Source of the DNA: Saprospiraceae bacterium
Lineage (GTDB): Bacteria > Bacteroidota > Bacteroidia > Chitinophagales > Saprospiraceae
Assembly: GCA_028285085.1 (NCBI GenBank)
Contig: JANQQI010000079.1
Coordinates: 32,807-96,806, forward strand
DNA length: 64,000 nt
Reading direction: 5' to 3'
Every line of letters begins with the position of its first letter. The first letter of the stretch is position 1. The translations under genes were made by a program, and so were the position numbers. The notes beneath the pieces are model-generated. The model was not told where the DNA came from and made no database searches. It saw only the letters and a program-made list of their open reading frames with translations. Of this stretch, positions 35,116 to 44,096 are shown in pieces.

Positions 35116-36903
35116 TTAGAAATTCATATTGTATATTATGAAAAACTGGTTGAAATCATAGTCGTCTGAACGCTCAGTACCTAATTCACCACTGAAAGTC
35201 TGGTATTGCAAAGTCAGGTAAATGCCTTCTCTAAACTCATATTTGAAACCAGCTCCAATGAGCGTTTCCGTATCATCGGCGACAAATAAGGCTGGAAAGT
35301 CCTGAACATCGTTGAAGCCACTAAGCTGTGGGACGTATTCAGTACCTTCGGACGTCAGTTGCTTCGCACCGAGTAAGAGCTCAAACTTCGAGAATACTTC
35401 CACTTCCAACCCAAGATCGATCAGGTTTGAAGTCAAGTCAACCTGTTCTACATCAACACCACCTCGAGTGGTTTGTTCGTACTGGTAGCCCACGGTCAGA
35501 CGGAGTTTATTCTTCCAATTCGCGAACTTGTGGATATTCAGATTGGCAGCCGCACGTACTAAGGTGAAGCTTTTGAGTTCGAAAGTACCTTGGCCACGGA
35601 TTTCTTCGAGCAAAGCACCATTGAGGCTCGCTTCAATCGGACCTTCTGTCTCACCGTACATGGCCCCGAAACGGAAACCGCGTCGATTTGGTGTAGCCTG
35701 ACCGTAAGGCAGAGTGTTGCTGTAACGTGGATCATAAGCCATCAACTGATCCGAAAGTCGGAACGTGTATAAGGCGCGATCTCGTGATAAGTCAAAGAGT
35801 GTGGGCGTACGGACGGCATCGTCCAGGCCAAGTCGGTTATAGTAAGTTTTATCGGCTACATAATCGATACGTTTGCTTTGTGCTCCGATACTGAAGAAAT
35901 CAGGCCCATTGTCGATAAAGCCCGCCGATAAACGCAACTTTTGTGGCTTGAAGGTTACTTCCGCTCCAATATCGAGGAAAGAATCATCTTCTTCGAAGAT
36001 GGAAACTGAGTCCGCTTTTAATTCCAGATTGGATTGACCAACTTCCCCTTTCAGATGTACCGCCAAATCTTTGTTGTCCATGATCGTTACATCGAAGTCG
36101 AAAGTGTAGATCGTATTGCGAATACCTGTGGTTGCTTCACCGGATTTCAAGTCGTCGAAAGTGTGGACAATATTGAGACCAAAATCTGCTTTAAGACCCA
36201 GCGAATCGACGAGCACCGGCGTTGAAAACTTAGCGTGTCCACCGGATACAAAACGTGTTGGTGTTGTAAAGAAGTCTGTCCCCCGAATACGTGCAATGAA
36301 AGCAGACACTTCCATATCTTCCAGCCCCTGTGTGAAATCCAAACCGAAGTCTAGCTTACCACCTTGAAGGCGTCGCGTATTGTCATCGGTGTAGAATTGT
36401 TCGTAGTGGAACACTTCTCTTTGGGGAGCAAATATGGCGGCTTCGTTGATGCTGCCTTCTTCTTCGGGGCTAAAGAGAGTATAAGGCGTCATTGCCACAT
36501 CCATATCACCCACGCGATATTTGACCGCATTGAGGATGATGCCGCGCGCCCAAAGTTCCCGTACTTCTACCGACATCCCGGCACCGAAGAATCCACCAAA
36601 TTCATTTCGAAGACGCAGGATACCCTGCACTTCCGCGTTCTTGTTCGGTGTAGCATTTACTACAAGATCCAATAAGAATTCACCATCTGTGAGACTTTCG
36701 GCGGCAGTCGTATCGCTGTCGAGAATATTACCGTCGATAGCCGTTTGTGCAAGAATGGTACGTCCTAAGCCATTGAAGCGAAGCGTTGGGCCTTCTTTTT
36801 CCTTTTCGGTAGCCTTGGCGGAACCATCTTGAGCGTTGAGCAAAGCTGTCGTACTGATTAGAATACAGCTTATCAAGGTCAGTTTAAGTAAATTATATTT
36901 CAT
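35116..36903 (-). CDS. Outer-membrane beta-barrel protein of the glucan locus
   Basis: This 595-residue protein has a signal peptide ending LLNAQ (residue 25). The mature part alternates amphipathic strands with acidic turns and ends in QFFIIYNMNF, a typical barrel C-terminus. It contains no TonB box, plug or carboxypeptidase-regulatory domain, so it is not a SusC. It lies 49 bp downstream of the 714-codon barrel gene in the same operon. A glycan porin or structural barrel is possible. No known family was recognised. Confidence 0.75.
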   Translation of the reverse strand: MKYNLLKLTLISCILISTTALLNAQDGSAKATEKEKEGPTLRFNGLGRTILAQTAIDGNILDSDTTAAESLTDGEFLLDLVVNATPNKNAEVQGILRLRNEFGGFFGAGMSVEVRELWARGIILNAVKYRVGDMDVAMTPYTLFSPEEEGSINEAAIFAPQREVFHYEQFYTDDNTRRLQGGKLDFGLDFTQGLEDMEVSAFIARIRGTDFFTTPTRFVSGGHAKFSTPVLVDSLGLKADFGLNIVHTFDDLKSGEATTGIRNTIYTFDFDVTIMDNKDLAVHLKGEVGQSNLELKADSVSIFEEDDSFLDIGAEVTFKPQKLRLSAGFIDNGPDFFSIGAQSKRIDYVADKTYYNRLGLDDAVRTPTLFDLSRDRALYTFRLSDQLMAYDPRYSNTLPYGQATPNRRGFRFGAMYGETEGPIEASLNGALLEEIRGQGTFELKSFTLVRAAANLNIHKFANWKNKLRLTVGYQYEQTTRGGVDVEQVDLTSNLIDLGLEVEVFSKFELLLGAKQLTSEGTEYVPQLSGFNDVQDFPALFVADDTETLIGAGFKYEFREGIYLTLQYQTFSGELGTERSDDYDFNQFFIIYNMNF

Positions 36904-36952
36904 GTGTATGATGATTATTCAATACTTGTCTAAAAAGATTGGTTAAAAGCGA

Positions 36953-39070
36953 TTAAAAGAAGGTTTTTAGCTCGATCGTTACTTCGCGGCCTTTGTATTT
37001 GTCGAGGCCGAAGCTGCGATCTTCAAAACGAATCCAGCGATGACGGAAGTAAAAACCTGTGGTCTCAGAAATCGTCCAGTCGAAGCCTAGACCGATACCT
37101 GTACCAATTTGGTCTCTTGGCAGTTGGGTTTCTGCATCCCATTCGGTGAAGGTGCCACCTCTGGCATTCTCAATACCGAAATAAGTGGTCAACAAGAATT
37201 TTGGAAACACTTCGTAGTAAAGATCAAACTCGTGGTACTGCACAAACAAATAGCTGTCGTCATTATATACTGGAACTGGATCGGCTTTCGCGGAAGCAGA
37301 GCCAAAAGAACCCAGATAGAAGAAATACCAAGGTCGATCGAGCAGTGTACCTTTTACTTTCGCTTGTAGGTCCACGGCGCTGAAATATTTTTTGTTGATA
37401 GCCTGTGCCGTACGAGGATCGATATCGGTGGTTTGCACGATTTCGGATACTCCACGGAAGAAAGAAATCTGGCGATTGTAAGGGCCAAAAACGGTTGGGC
37501 CTGTGGCATTAGCCGGGAATGGATTATAAATTCTGGATAAAGCCAATCCATTGATCCGGTGGACATAAGACAATTGCGCGGATGCCGCTTCAAGCTCTTG
37601 GGAGAGGCCCCAACCGAGGTTGAATTTTGCGGGGCCGACTTCGATGCCCGTATTGATATTGATACCTCTACGGTTGTGTACCAACTGATTCACGAGGGTC
37701 AGTTGGCCTCCTGCACCGTTGGCACCGAGGGGTAGTCCCTGATCTTCGACAATCTTTGGGTTGGAATTGGTGGCAATTTCCCCGTTAGGATTGAAAAAGT
37801 TTTGACTGATTTGATAGATTTGAACATCTAAAGGCACATAAGTCAACGACTTTGGAATGTATGCTCTCAGCATGAGTGCTTCACCCCAGGCCTGCTCGTA
37901 GTTTGGACTTTCGTAGCTTCCTGCTCCCAACTCACCAGTTACCTTGATGTCTCCTAGTTTCAAATCCAGGCCGAGTGTGTGTACCTGAAAGGTGCGTTGA
38001 TCACGTCCTAGGCTATCCAGCGCCGTTTGATTATAAATGACGTTATAAGAGAAGTTATATTTTTTGCCGCCAAAGCTTTTGGCAAGCTTACCACCAGCTA
38101 TAATATTGGGTAGTACACGGGTCTCACCATTGAATCCCAGATAGGTGGGAACACTTCCTGCATCCAGAGTAGTCGGGATGGAAGCCGCCGGATTGTCAAT
38201 GGCACCGGGTAGGCCCCCATTGATCTGGGTTTTACCCCAGAAAACATCAAATGCAAACCCACCGGGCAGTTTATTACCGTTGAGAATGAATCCTTGAAAA
38301 GGCTGGTTATTCCAGCGCAAGTCACCGGGGCTGGTGGCACCTGTTTCGTAGTAGTTATCATACTTGTCAGTATGTGAGACCCCTTCCCAAGGCGTACGAT
38401 CGAAGATACTGAAGCGATCCAGTACCTGGAAGATACCGATCGTGAACGGACTCAGGTTGTACCAGTGGATACCTCCTGCTCGTACACCAAAGTTGCCGTG
38501 CTTAGTACGGAAATTACCGTAGAAGTTAAGCCCGAGGTTCATAGTGAACACATTATCTTCGGGTGTACCAAGATAAGGAGTGAACATGAACAACTCCGTA
38601 CCAAAGCTTGTGCGGCCATTGGGCCGCCCGATAACCGTCATGGACAACATGGGTTCTCGATACCCGTCACCGATACCGTAGGCGCGCTCGAATGGCCTTA
38701 AGCTGGGGTATGGCTCTGTCATGTTTCGCCCGTAAGCAAACAGTCGGTAATAACCGAAGACCGTTAACTTTTGATCGCGCTTACGTAGTTTGCGGTTAAC
38801 AAAGCTGGAATCGTATTGGATACCATATACTACCTCATCTGTGGTTGTAGAGGCTTCGGAGGGGCTCGTCGTCAGCGAATCACTTTCGGCTACGACGGCG
38901 TTTTCGACTACATCATTCGGTCCGGCGTCGAATTGGTCCTGCCCAAATGCCGCACTGCATCCCAAACCACATATTAATAAGCATAAGTACTGGGTTACAA
39001 TTTTGCGTCGCAGTATCCTGACCGGTCGCCTGTGTTGAAATCGAATTATTATACTGTAAAACTCAACCAT
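36953..39070 (-). CDS. Large outer-membrane beta-barrel protein, first gene of the operon under operator array A
   Basis: The ATG at 39070 is preferred (705 residues), because a TTG at 39097 lies inside the promoter's -7 element. The signal peptide is IVTQYLCLLICGLG then CSAAFGQ, after an unusually long basic N-region. The rest is a long series of aromatic-rich beta strands (VFGYYRLFAYGRNM, FYFRHRWIRFED) ending EVTIELKTFF. No plug or TonB box is seen. The promoter (TTTG-N17-TAAATTTG) and four upstream GATGTA sites match those of the GH16 operon. Co-regulation with laminarinases makes a glucan-related barrel likely. Confidence 0.78.
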   Translation of the reverse strand: MVEFYSIIIRFQHRRPVRILRRKIVTQYLCLLICGLGCSAAFGQDQFDAGPNDVVENAVVAESDSLTTSPSEASTTTDEVVYGIQYDSSFVNRKLRKRDQKLTVFGYYRLFAYGRNMTEPYPSLRPFERAYGIGDGYREPMLSMTVIGRPNGRTSFGTELFMFTPYLGTPEDNVFTMNLGLNFYGNFRTKHGNFGVRAGGIHWYNLSPFTIGIFQVLDRFSIFDRTPWEGVSHTDKYDNYYETGATSPGDLRWNNQPFQGFILNGNKLPGGFAFDVFWGKTQINGGLPGAIDNPAASIPTTLDAGSVPTYLGFNGETRVLPNIIAGGKLAKSFGGKKYNFSYNVIYNQTALDSLGRDQRTFQVHTLGLDLKLGDIKVTGELGAGSYESPNYEQAWGEALMLRAYIPKSLTYVPLDVQIYQISQNFFNPNGEIATNSNPKIVEDQGLPLGANGAGGQLTLVNQLVHNRRGININTGIEVGPAKFNLGWGLSQELEAASAQLSYVHRINGLALSRIYNPFPANATGPTVFGPYNRQISFFRGVSEIVQTTDIDPRTAQAINKKYFSAVDLQAKVKGTLLDRPWYFFYLGSFGSASAKADPVPVYNDDSYLFVQYHEFDLYYEVFPKFLLTTYFGIENARGGTFTEWDAETQLPRDQIGTGIGLGFDWTISETTGFYFRHRWIRFEDRSFGLDKYKGREVTIELKTFF

Positions 39071-39094
39071 AAACGTATATCGTTTTGTTTTTGA

Positions 39095-39123
39095 CAAATT
39101 TATATTATAATCTCCCGGTCAAA
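39095..39123 (-). promoter_or_regulatory. Bacteroidota promoter TTTG-N17-TAAATTTG for the barrel/lipoprotein operon
   Basis: On the minus strand a -33 TTTG (39123-39120) and a -7 TAAATTTG (39102-39095) are separated by 17 bp, in line with the Bacteroidota consensus. The -7 element starts exactly 33 bp after the last GATGTA of operator array A. Confidence 0.75.
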
Positions 39124-39135
39124 GAGAAATAAGCC

Positions 39136-39183
39136 TACATCACCCTTACATCTTTTTTTATTTGCATACATCATTGATACATC
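39136..39183 (-). promoter_or_regulatory. Operator array A: four GATGTA sites in two 11-bp-spaced pairs
   Basis: TACATC (GATGTA on the minus strand) occurs at 39136-39141, 39147-39152, 39167-39172 and 39178-39183. Start-to-start distances are 11, 20 and 11 bp. The array lies upstream of the 714-codon barrel gene and its promoter. The same design, in the same orientation to the promoter, recurs at 43970-44018. It is the probable binding site of the locus regulator. Confidence 0.85.
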
Positions 39184-39416
39184 ATTGCTGTATTTAGCTG
39201 GGGGATTAACGTGGTATTGCGTAATTTTTCGGTACAATTCCTTTTGTACTTCAATCTACGCCCGAGTGGCTAATAAGAGATTGAAATTTAAACCTTCTTT
39301 GATAAAACTTGTGATTAATCAGGGAGAGGGCATAAAGATGATTTAGAACACCTTAAATCTTTCTCACTGAAGTATTCGAAATACAAAATTCGTCAAAGAA
39401 CCTAAACTAATATATC
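39184..39416. other. Intergenic region upstream of the GH-A glycosidase
   Basis: This is about 230 bp of AT-rich DNA between operator array A and the plus-strand glycosidase gene. No GATGTA pair and no full TAnnTTTG element are seen on the plus strand here. The glycosidase promoter is therefore not identified, although the divergent array could serve both sides. Confidence 0.5.
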
Positions 39417-40712
39417 ATGTTGAAGAGAGTCATTTTTCTAATACTACCATTGTTGTTCTCAGGCATTATGCTGCATGGACAAATGGAAAAACCTGCTGGC
39501 CCCATTAAAGTTGAAATGAAGCGAGGTGCCAACGGCTGGCAAATCTATCGTGGTGGAGAACCATACTATATTAAAGGTGTAGGTGGCCAGACAGAATTGG
39601 ATCGAGCGGTAGCCTACGGTGCCAACTCAGTACGAACCTGGGGGGTAGGTGAGGCCATTGCTATTCTGGATGAAGCACACGAAAAAGGATTAACCGTTTT
39701 ATTTGGCTTATGGGTAGGTTGTGAGCGGCAGGGCTTTGATTATGACGATACCAAGGCCGTTAAAGCTCAACTCGAACGTTTTACCGAAGTCGTCAAAGAA
39801 TATAAAGATCATCCCGCTATTTTGATGTGGGGGATTGGTAATGAAACAGATTTATTTTACTCTGACTTCAAGGTTTGGAATGCGATTAATGATATCGCCA
39901 AGATGGTGCACGAAGTGGACCCCAACCATCCAACGATGACGGTAACGGCCGGATTGGACGTAGCCGAAGTCCAATTGATCAAAGAGCGAGCACCCCACAT
40001 TGATGTTTATGGGATTAATACCTACGGAGGTTTGATCGGGATTGACAAGGAAATGCGCAGCTACGGCTGGGATCGCCCTTATGTAATTACCGAGTGGGGC
40101 CCGGATGGCCACTGGGAGGTAACAAAAACCGACTGGGGAGTACCCATCGAACAAACGAGTACGGAGAAAGCTCGCTTCTATAAAAAACGCTACGAAAAAG
40201 GGATTCTCGCGGATAAGGAGATGTGTGTGGGATCTTATGTTTTCCTCTGGGGGCAAAAGCAGGAAACAACACCAACTTGGTACGGCCTGTTCCTCGAAGA
40301 CGGCTCTGAAACTGAAGTTATGGATATTCTAGAGTATAGCTGGAGTGGTAAAATGCCGGAGAACCGCTCCCCGAGTATTGCTTCATTAACGATGAATAAT
40401 AAGACGGCATTTGAGAATGTGTACGTTAAGCCGGGTAAAACTTATACAGTACTAGCCGATGTGGAGGATCCAGATGGTGATCCGCTAGAGTATCGATGGG
40501 AGATGTTGCCAGAAAGTACAGACATCAAATCGGGGGGGGATGCAGAATCTCGACCGGAGGCGATGAAGATCAATATTGGGAAAGGCAGTGAGGGGGGGAC
40601 CCTGAACTTTCGTGCGCCTAAAAAAGAAGGTGCGTACCGTATGTTCGTCTATGCTTACGATGGAAATGGTAATGCCGCCGTGGCGAACATTCCGTTTTAC
40701 GTCAAAAAATAG
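39417..40712 (+). CDS. Exported glycoside hydrolase, clan GH-A (GH2/GH5/GH72-like TIM barrel)
   Basis: This 431-residue protein has a signal peptide (GIMLHGQ, ~22) and a TIM-barrel domain over ~30-320. The acid/base is E143 in WGIGNETD and the nucleophile is E226 in VITEWGP. The entry strand, YYIKGVGGQTELDRAVAYGAN, is shared by GH2-C-like and fungal-type GH72 glucanosyltransferase barrels. Residues ~335-430 form an Ig-like domain with DVEDPDGDPLEYRWEM, a Ca-binding cadherin/PKD-like pattern. Placed in a GH16 locus it most likely acts on beta-1,3-glucan or its oligomers. The exact family needs a database comparison. Confidence 0.85.
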   Translation: MLKRVIFLILPLLFSGIMLHGQMEKPAGPIKVEMKRGANGWQIYRGGEPYYIKGVGGQTELDRAVAYGANSVRTWGVGEAIAILDEAHEKGLTVLFGLWVGCERQGFDYDDTKAVKAQLERFTEVVKEYKDHPAILMWGIGNETDLFYSDFKVWNAINDIAKMVHEVDPNHPTMTVTAGLDVAEVQLIKERAPHIDVYGINTYGGLIGIDKEMRSYGWDRPYVITEWGPDGHWEVTKTDWGVPIEQTSTEKARFYKKRYEKGILADKEMCVGSYVFLWGQKQETTPTWYGLFLEDGSETEVMDILEYSWSGKMPENRSPSIASLTMNNKTAFENVYVKPGKTYTVLADVEDPDGDPLEYRWEMLPESTDIKSGGDAESRPEAMKINIGKGSEGGTLNFRAPKKEGAYRMFVYAYDGNGNAAVANIPFYVKK

Positions 40713-40853
40713 TATCCTTTGTTTTAAACTCGAGTGATAAGCCAATCAATGTTCAAATTGGTTGTTGGCCTCGTGCCAGAGAACAGTTTAGTTTCGCAAA
40801 CGATTTATTCAGTTTTAGACATTTCGAAACAAGTTCTGCAATGTTTACAATTT

Positions 40854-40880
40854 AGGTGAGGTGATGGCCTCACCTTTTTT
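40854..40880 (+). terminator. Rho-independent terminator after the GH-A gene
   Basis: AGGTGAGG (40854-40861) pairs with CCTCACCT (40868-40875) around a 6-nt loop and runs into TTTTTT. It lies between the converging glycosidase and regulator genes, in the right direction for the glycosidase. Confidence 0.85.
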
Positions 40881-40900
40881 TATTGGAGTAAGATTAACCA

Positions 40901-43855
40901 TTAAATATCGAGAACAAAGGCCACCAGATTAGTCTCCGAGTCGAGACTGAGCTTTTTACGGAGGCGGTAGCGGCTGATTTCTACTCCTCGTATCGAAATG
41001 TTGAGTAGTGGTGCGATTTCTTTGGTGGCAAGATTCATCCGTAAGTACGCGCAGAGCTTTTGATCTTTTGGTGTGAGATCAGGAAACTGCTTGCGCAGTC
41101 GCTTAAAGAAATCTTCGTGCACTTGATCAAAGTGGAATTCAAACTGATCCCAGCTATTGTCCAGGCGGATGTCGGCTTCGATGGCCCGCGAGATTTGCTG
41201 AATTTTCTTCTTGTTATCCTGTGAAGCTTCGGATATGAGGTTATTAAGATCATTCTTGATCTTCGTAAGGATTTCGCTCTTTTGAACCAAGTGCATTGTG
41301 GCTGAGGCCAATTGGCTATTTTTATGACTGATATCCGCCCGCAACTTTTCGTTGCGTAACTTAATGATTTCTCCTTCTGATTTTTCAACCTCTTTTTTGA
41401 AAGCCGCTTCCTTTTCTTCCAGCTTTTTCGTTTGCTCGCGCTTAAAGGCTTCTGTTTTCTTTCCTTCTCGGCGGGAAATATATTTCACTAAGCCGGTCAG
41501 AACGACGACGGCGAGAAGGAAGTAGGCAATTTTAGCATACAGAGAGGCGTACCAGGGCGGGTAAATTTTAAAAGAGAAATGCGCTTCCGTGCTGATCTGC
41601 CCGTAGGCATTACGCGCTTGTACCCGGAATTTATAGTCTCCGGCGGGTAGATTGGTGTATTCTTTTTCTGTTTTAAAAGCCCATTTTGACCATTGATCTT
41701 CGAAGCCTTCGAGGCGATAGCGATAGTTAATATGACTGATTTTTTCAAAATAAGGAGCCGAATAGGCAAAACGAAAATCATTCATTCTAAAATCGAAAGC
41801 TTGCGGCTCCTGTATAGAATCTGCGCGTTCAAAACCATAATACAGAATGGAATCACCAGCCGTAATCGAAGTGATTTTTCGGATGAGCATTTGAAATGGG
41901 AAATCGGTATTCTTGTTATGCAGAGAATTGTAATGGATGAATCCCTTTTCAGTACCGATGAAGATGTTCTGTTCATCGTACGCATAGATGTGCTCAAAGC
42001 CGTCTACTAAATCTTCTTGAATTTGATTAAAATAGGCGAGTTCCAGCTTATTAAAAACCCCTTGTTCTTGCACTTTTAATACTCCAAAATCGGAATCTAC
42101 GGCGAACCAAATATTGCCCAATTCATCTTCTTGCAAGCGATGAATATTACGGCCTTTACCAAAAATTTCGGTGAATTCTTCGTGTTCGACAAAGCGATCG
42201 GTCGCTTTATCGTGGCGATAAATGCCCTGAGGGGTCGTGAATACCAACTCTTTACGGATCTTGGCCACATATAAGAAAATTTCGGTAGGGAGGCCATTCG
42301 AAACATTGTAAGTCGTCATCTTAGAGATGGATCTCAAATCGTCCGAAAGTTCAACCTTGAAGAGGCCCTTGTAGGCGTGTGAAATCCAAATATGCCCATC
42401 TGCATCTTCTTCGAAAATGCGGGCAGATTCGTTAAAGCCATCCAACTGCGTAACGAGCTGCCAATCGGCTGCCTTGTCGGGCCGATCAGCATTGCGATTG
42501 CGATAAAGTGCTAATCCGGCGTAAGTACCTTCGATAGCGTAGCCCGGATGTGCCTCCAGTGCCATAAATTTCCAGGCCCCTTGAATCGGGGATAGGGGGG
42601 CAACTTCTGCATCGTCCAAATAAAATGCACCTTGATGCTGCCCAACGATTACCCGATCCTGTAGTCTATTGATACTCCAAACCTGACCGCTGGTATTTTC
42701 AACCAGCTTAAATTTTTCGACTTCCAAAGGACCTCGTTGATTGTCCCAAGGGGTATAAAACAAGCCTTGATTGGTGCCGAGGTAGAGGTTGTTTTGGTGA
42801 ATAATGGAGGCGTAGCCTGTTCCCTCGATGCCGTCTACCGAGCGAATAATTGAGAAAGAGGAATTGATTTCTGCGTAGTCGATGCCATTATCGAGCCCCA
42901 GCCAGAGATTTTGCTGTCGATCCTGATAGATGCATAGAATGGTGTTGTTTTGCAGGCCTTTATCTTTATTCAGATGAAGCATTGGCAGCCCCTTGGAATC
43001 GATAATGAGCAAGCCGTTAAGGACAGAACCAATAGCGTAGCGACCGTCTCGCAGTCTGATGCCACAATAGGCCTGATTGGTCTTCAAAAAATCGGAAGCA
43101 TCGGTCTCCCAGGGCCGAATACTATTGCGATTCATGAGGAATAATCCCTCGGTAAGGGTAATGATGAGCGTTTCCTGATTGGTGTAGGGCAGCATCGCCA
43201 CAATGCGTGAATTGCTAAAACGTTCGCCATCTGGTAGCGGGATGAGTTGGCTACTTTTTAAAGAAAAGAGGCCTCGTTCTTTGTCTTGAACGTAGATTTG
43301 ATCACCGATCTGAAAAAAGTTCTCAAAGCGACTGTTGTCTGGCGCTATGGCCTCGATCGTATTGTCTCTAAGCTGGAAAATTGTTTTTTCGGAACAGAAG
43401 AATACAGCATCCTGCTGTACGAATATTTTCCAAATATCCTCAAAACTTTGTAAGGACTCGGGAATTAAATGAGCGAGGGAGTGGAAAACATTTTGGCCTT
43501 TTTCGTCCCGCTCCATGTATCCTATTTCACTTTGTCCGCCTAGGTAAAGCCGCTCACCGTTGGCGGTGAAAGCTACAGAACGGACAATAGTTCCTTTAGG
43601 TAAGCCGAAGATCTGCCAGTTAGTACCATCAAATTCTAACAACCCCTTATTATTGGCAAAGTACATCAACCCTTTTTGATCCTGGCGGATGGTCCAGTTT
43701 TGGGTACCGGCCTGGTAATCCGAACGAGAAAAATTAGTAACAGTAGGCGAGCCACTCCATTGGTTTTGGGCCAATACCATTCCCGGGGCAAAAAGCAATA
43801 GCAAGAACAAAAGTTCAAGTAATTGCAAGTCAGATTTGGGGCGGAATGGTGTCAT
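40901..43855 (-). CDS. Membrane regulator: periplasmic propeller, Y_Y_Y domain, one TM helix, LuxR-type HTH
   Basis: This 984-residue one-component regulator has a signal sequence and then two-component-regulator-propeller repeats to ~690 (e.g. DGTNWQIFGLPKGTIVRSVAF, LWLGLDNGIDYAEIN). A Y_Y_Y domain follows (~690-765, YRYRLEGFEDQWSKW). A transmembrane helix (~772-793) leads to a long coiled-coil (~800-880) and a C-terminal LuxR-type HTH (~924-984, LTPKDQKLCAYLRMNLATKE). Unlike hybrid two-component regulators it has no kinase or receiver, so the periplasmic ligand signal should pass straight through the membrane to the HTH. It is divergent from the GH16 operon, with operator array B between them. 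It is the natural candidate to bind GATGTA arrays A and B as an activator. Confidence 0.93.
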   Translation of the reverse strand: MTPFRPKSDLQLLELLFLLLLFAPGMVLAQNQWSGSPTVTNFSRSDYQAGTQNWTIRQDQKGLMYFANNKGLLEFDGTNWQIFGLPKGTIVRSVAFTANGERLYLGGQSEIGYMERDEKGQNVFHSLAHLIPESLQSFEDIWKIFVQQDAVFFCSEKTIFQLRDNTIEAIAPDNSRFENFFQIGDQIYVQDKERGLFSLKSSQLIPLPDGERFSNSRIVAMLPYTNQETLIITLTEGLFLMNRNSIRPWETDASDFLKTNQAYCGIRLRDGRYAIGSVLNGLLIIDSKGLPMLHLNKDKGLQNNTILCIYQDRQQNLWLGLDNGIDYAEINSSFSIIRSVDGIEGTGYASIIHQNNLYLGTNQGLFYTPWDNQRGPLEVEKFKLVENTSGQVWSINRLQDRVIVGQHQGAFYLDDAEVAPLSPIQGAWKFMALEAHPGYAIEGTYAGLALYRNRNADRPDKAADWQLVTQLDGFNESARIFEEDADGHIWISHAYKGLFKVELSDDLRSISKMTTYNVSNGLPTEIFLYVAKIRKELVFTTPQGIYRHDKATDRFVEHEEFTEIFGKGRNIHRLQEDELGNIWFAVDSDFGVLKVQEQGVFNKLELAYFNQIQEDLVDGFEHIYAYDEQNIFIGTEKGFIHYNSLHNKNTDFPFQMLIRKITSITAGDSILYYGFERADSIQEPQAFDFRMNDFRFAYSAPYFEKISHINYRYRLEGFEDQWSKWAFKTEKEYTNLPAGDYKFRVQARNAYGQISTEAHFSFKIYPPWYASLYAKIAYFLLAVVVLTGLVKYISRREGKKTEAFKREQTKKLEEKEAAFKKEVEKSEGEIIKLRNEKLRADISHKNSQLASATMHLVQKSEILTKIKNDLNNLISEASQDNKKKIQQISRAIEADIRLDNSWDQFEFHFDQVHEDFFKRLRKQFPDLTPKDQKLCAYLRMNLATKEIAPLLNISIRGVEISRYRLRKKLSLDSETNLVAFVLDI

Positions 43856-43882
43856 AGATATGGGTTGTGCCTTTTATCAGAA

Positions 43883-43888
43883 GATGTA
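43883..43888 (+). promoter_or_regulatory. Isolated GATGTA site
   Basis: A single fifth copy lies 82 bp upstream of array B and 28 bp from the start of the regulator gene. It could serve self-control, but single copies of a 6-mer are expected by chance. Confidence 0.3.
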
Positions 43889-43969
43889 GTTGGTTAAATT
43901 TCCGGTACACCCGTAATAGGCTGAAAATAAAAGTTTTATGTTAAGATAACAAAAAAATAATTTCTAAAT

Positions 43970-44018
43970 GATGTAGTGGTGATGTATACCCTTCTACACG
44001 CGATGTAAATAAGATGTA
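43970..44018 (+). promoter_or_regulatory. Operator array B: four GATGTA sites in two 11-bp-spaced pairs
   Basis: GATGTA occurs at 43970-43975, 43981-43986, 44002-44007 and 44013-44018. Start-to-start distances are 11, 21 and 11 bp. The array lies between the regulator gene and the GH16 gene it diverges from. The last site ends exactly 33 bp before the TATATTTG element, the same distance as in array A. The first pair also shares the preceding AAT. Confidence 0.85.
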
Positions 44019-44051
44019 TAGATAAATTCACATCTCCTTTCAACACCATAC

Positions 44052-44059
44052 TATATTTG
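44052..44059 (+). promoter_or_regulatory. -7 promoter element TATATTTG of the GH16 operon
   Basis: This is a full match to TAnnTTTG, 37 bp before the GH16 ATG. There is no good -33 TTTG at the usual distance, which fits a promoter that depends on an activator bound at the upstream array. Confidence 0.7.
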
Positions 44060-44096
44060 TTGTTGTCATTGAGTTTGAATATAAATCGTAAGCACA

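Noticed and set aside
39070..39097. TTG at 39097 as start of the large barrel gene
   Set aside because: It falls inside the TAAATTTG promoter element and would precede the transcript start.
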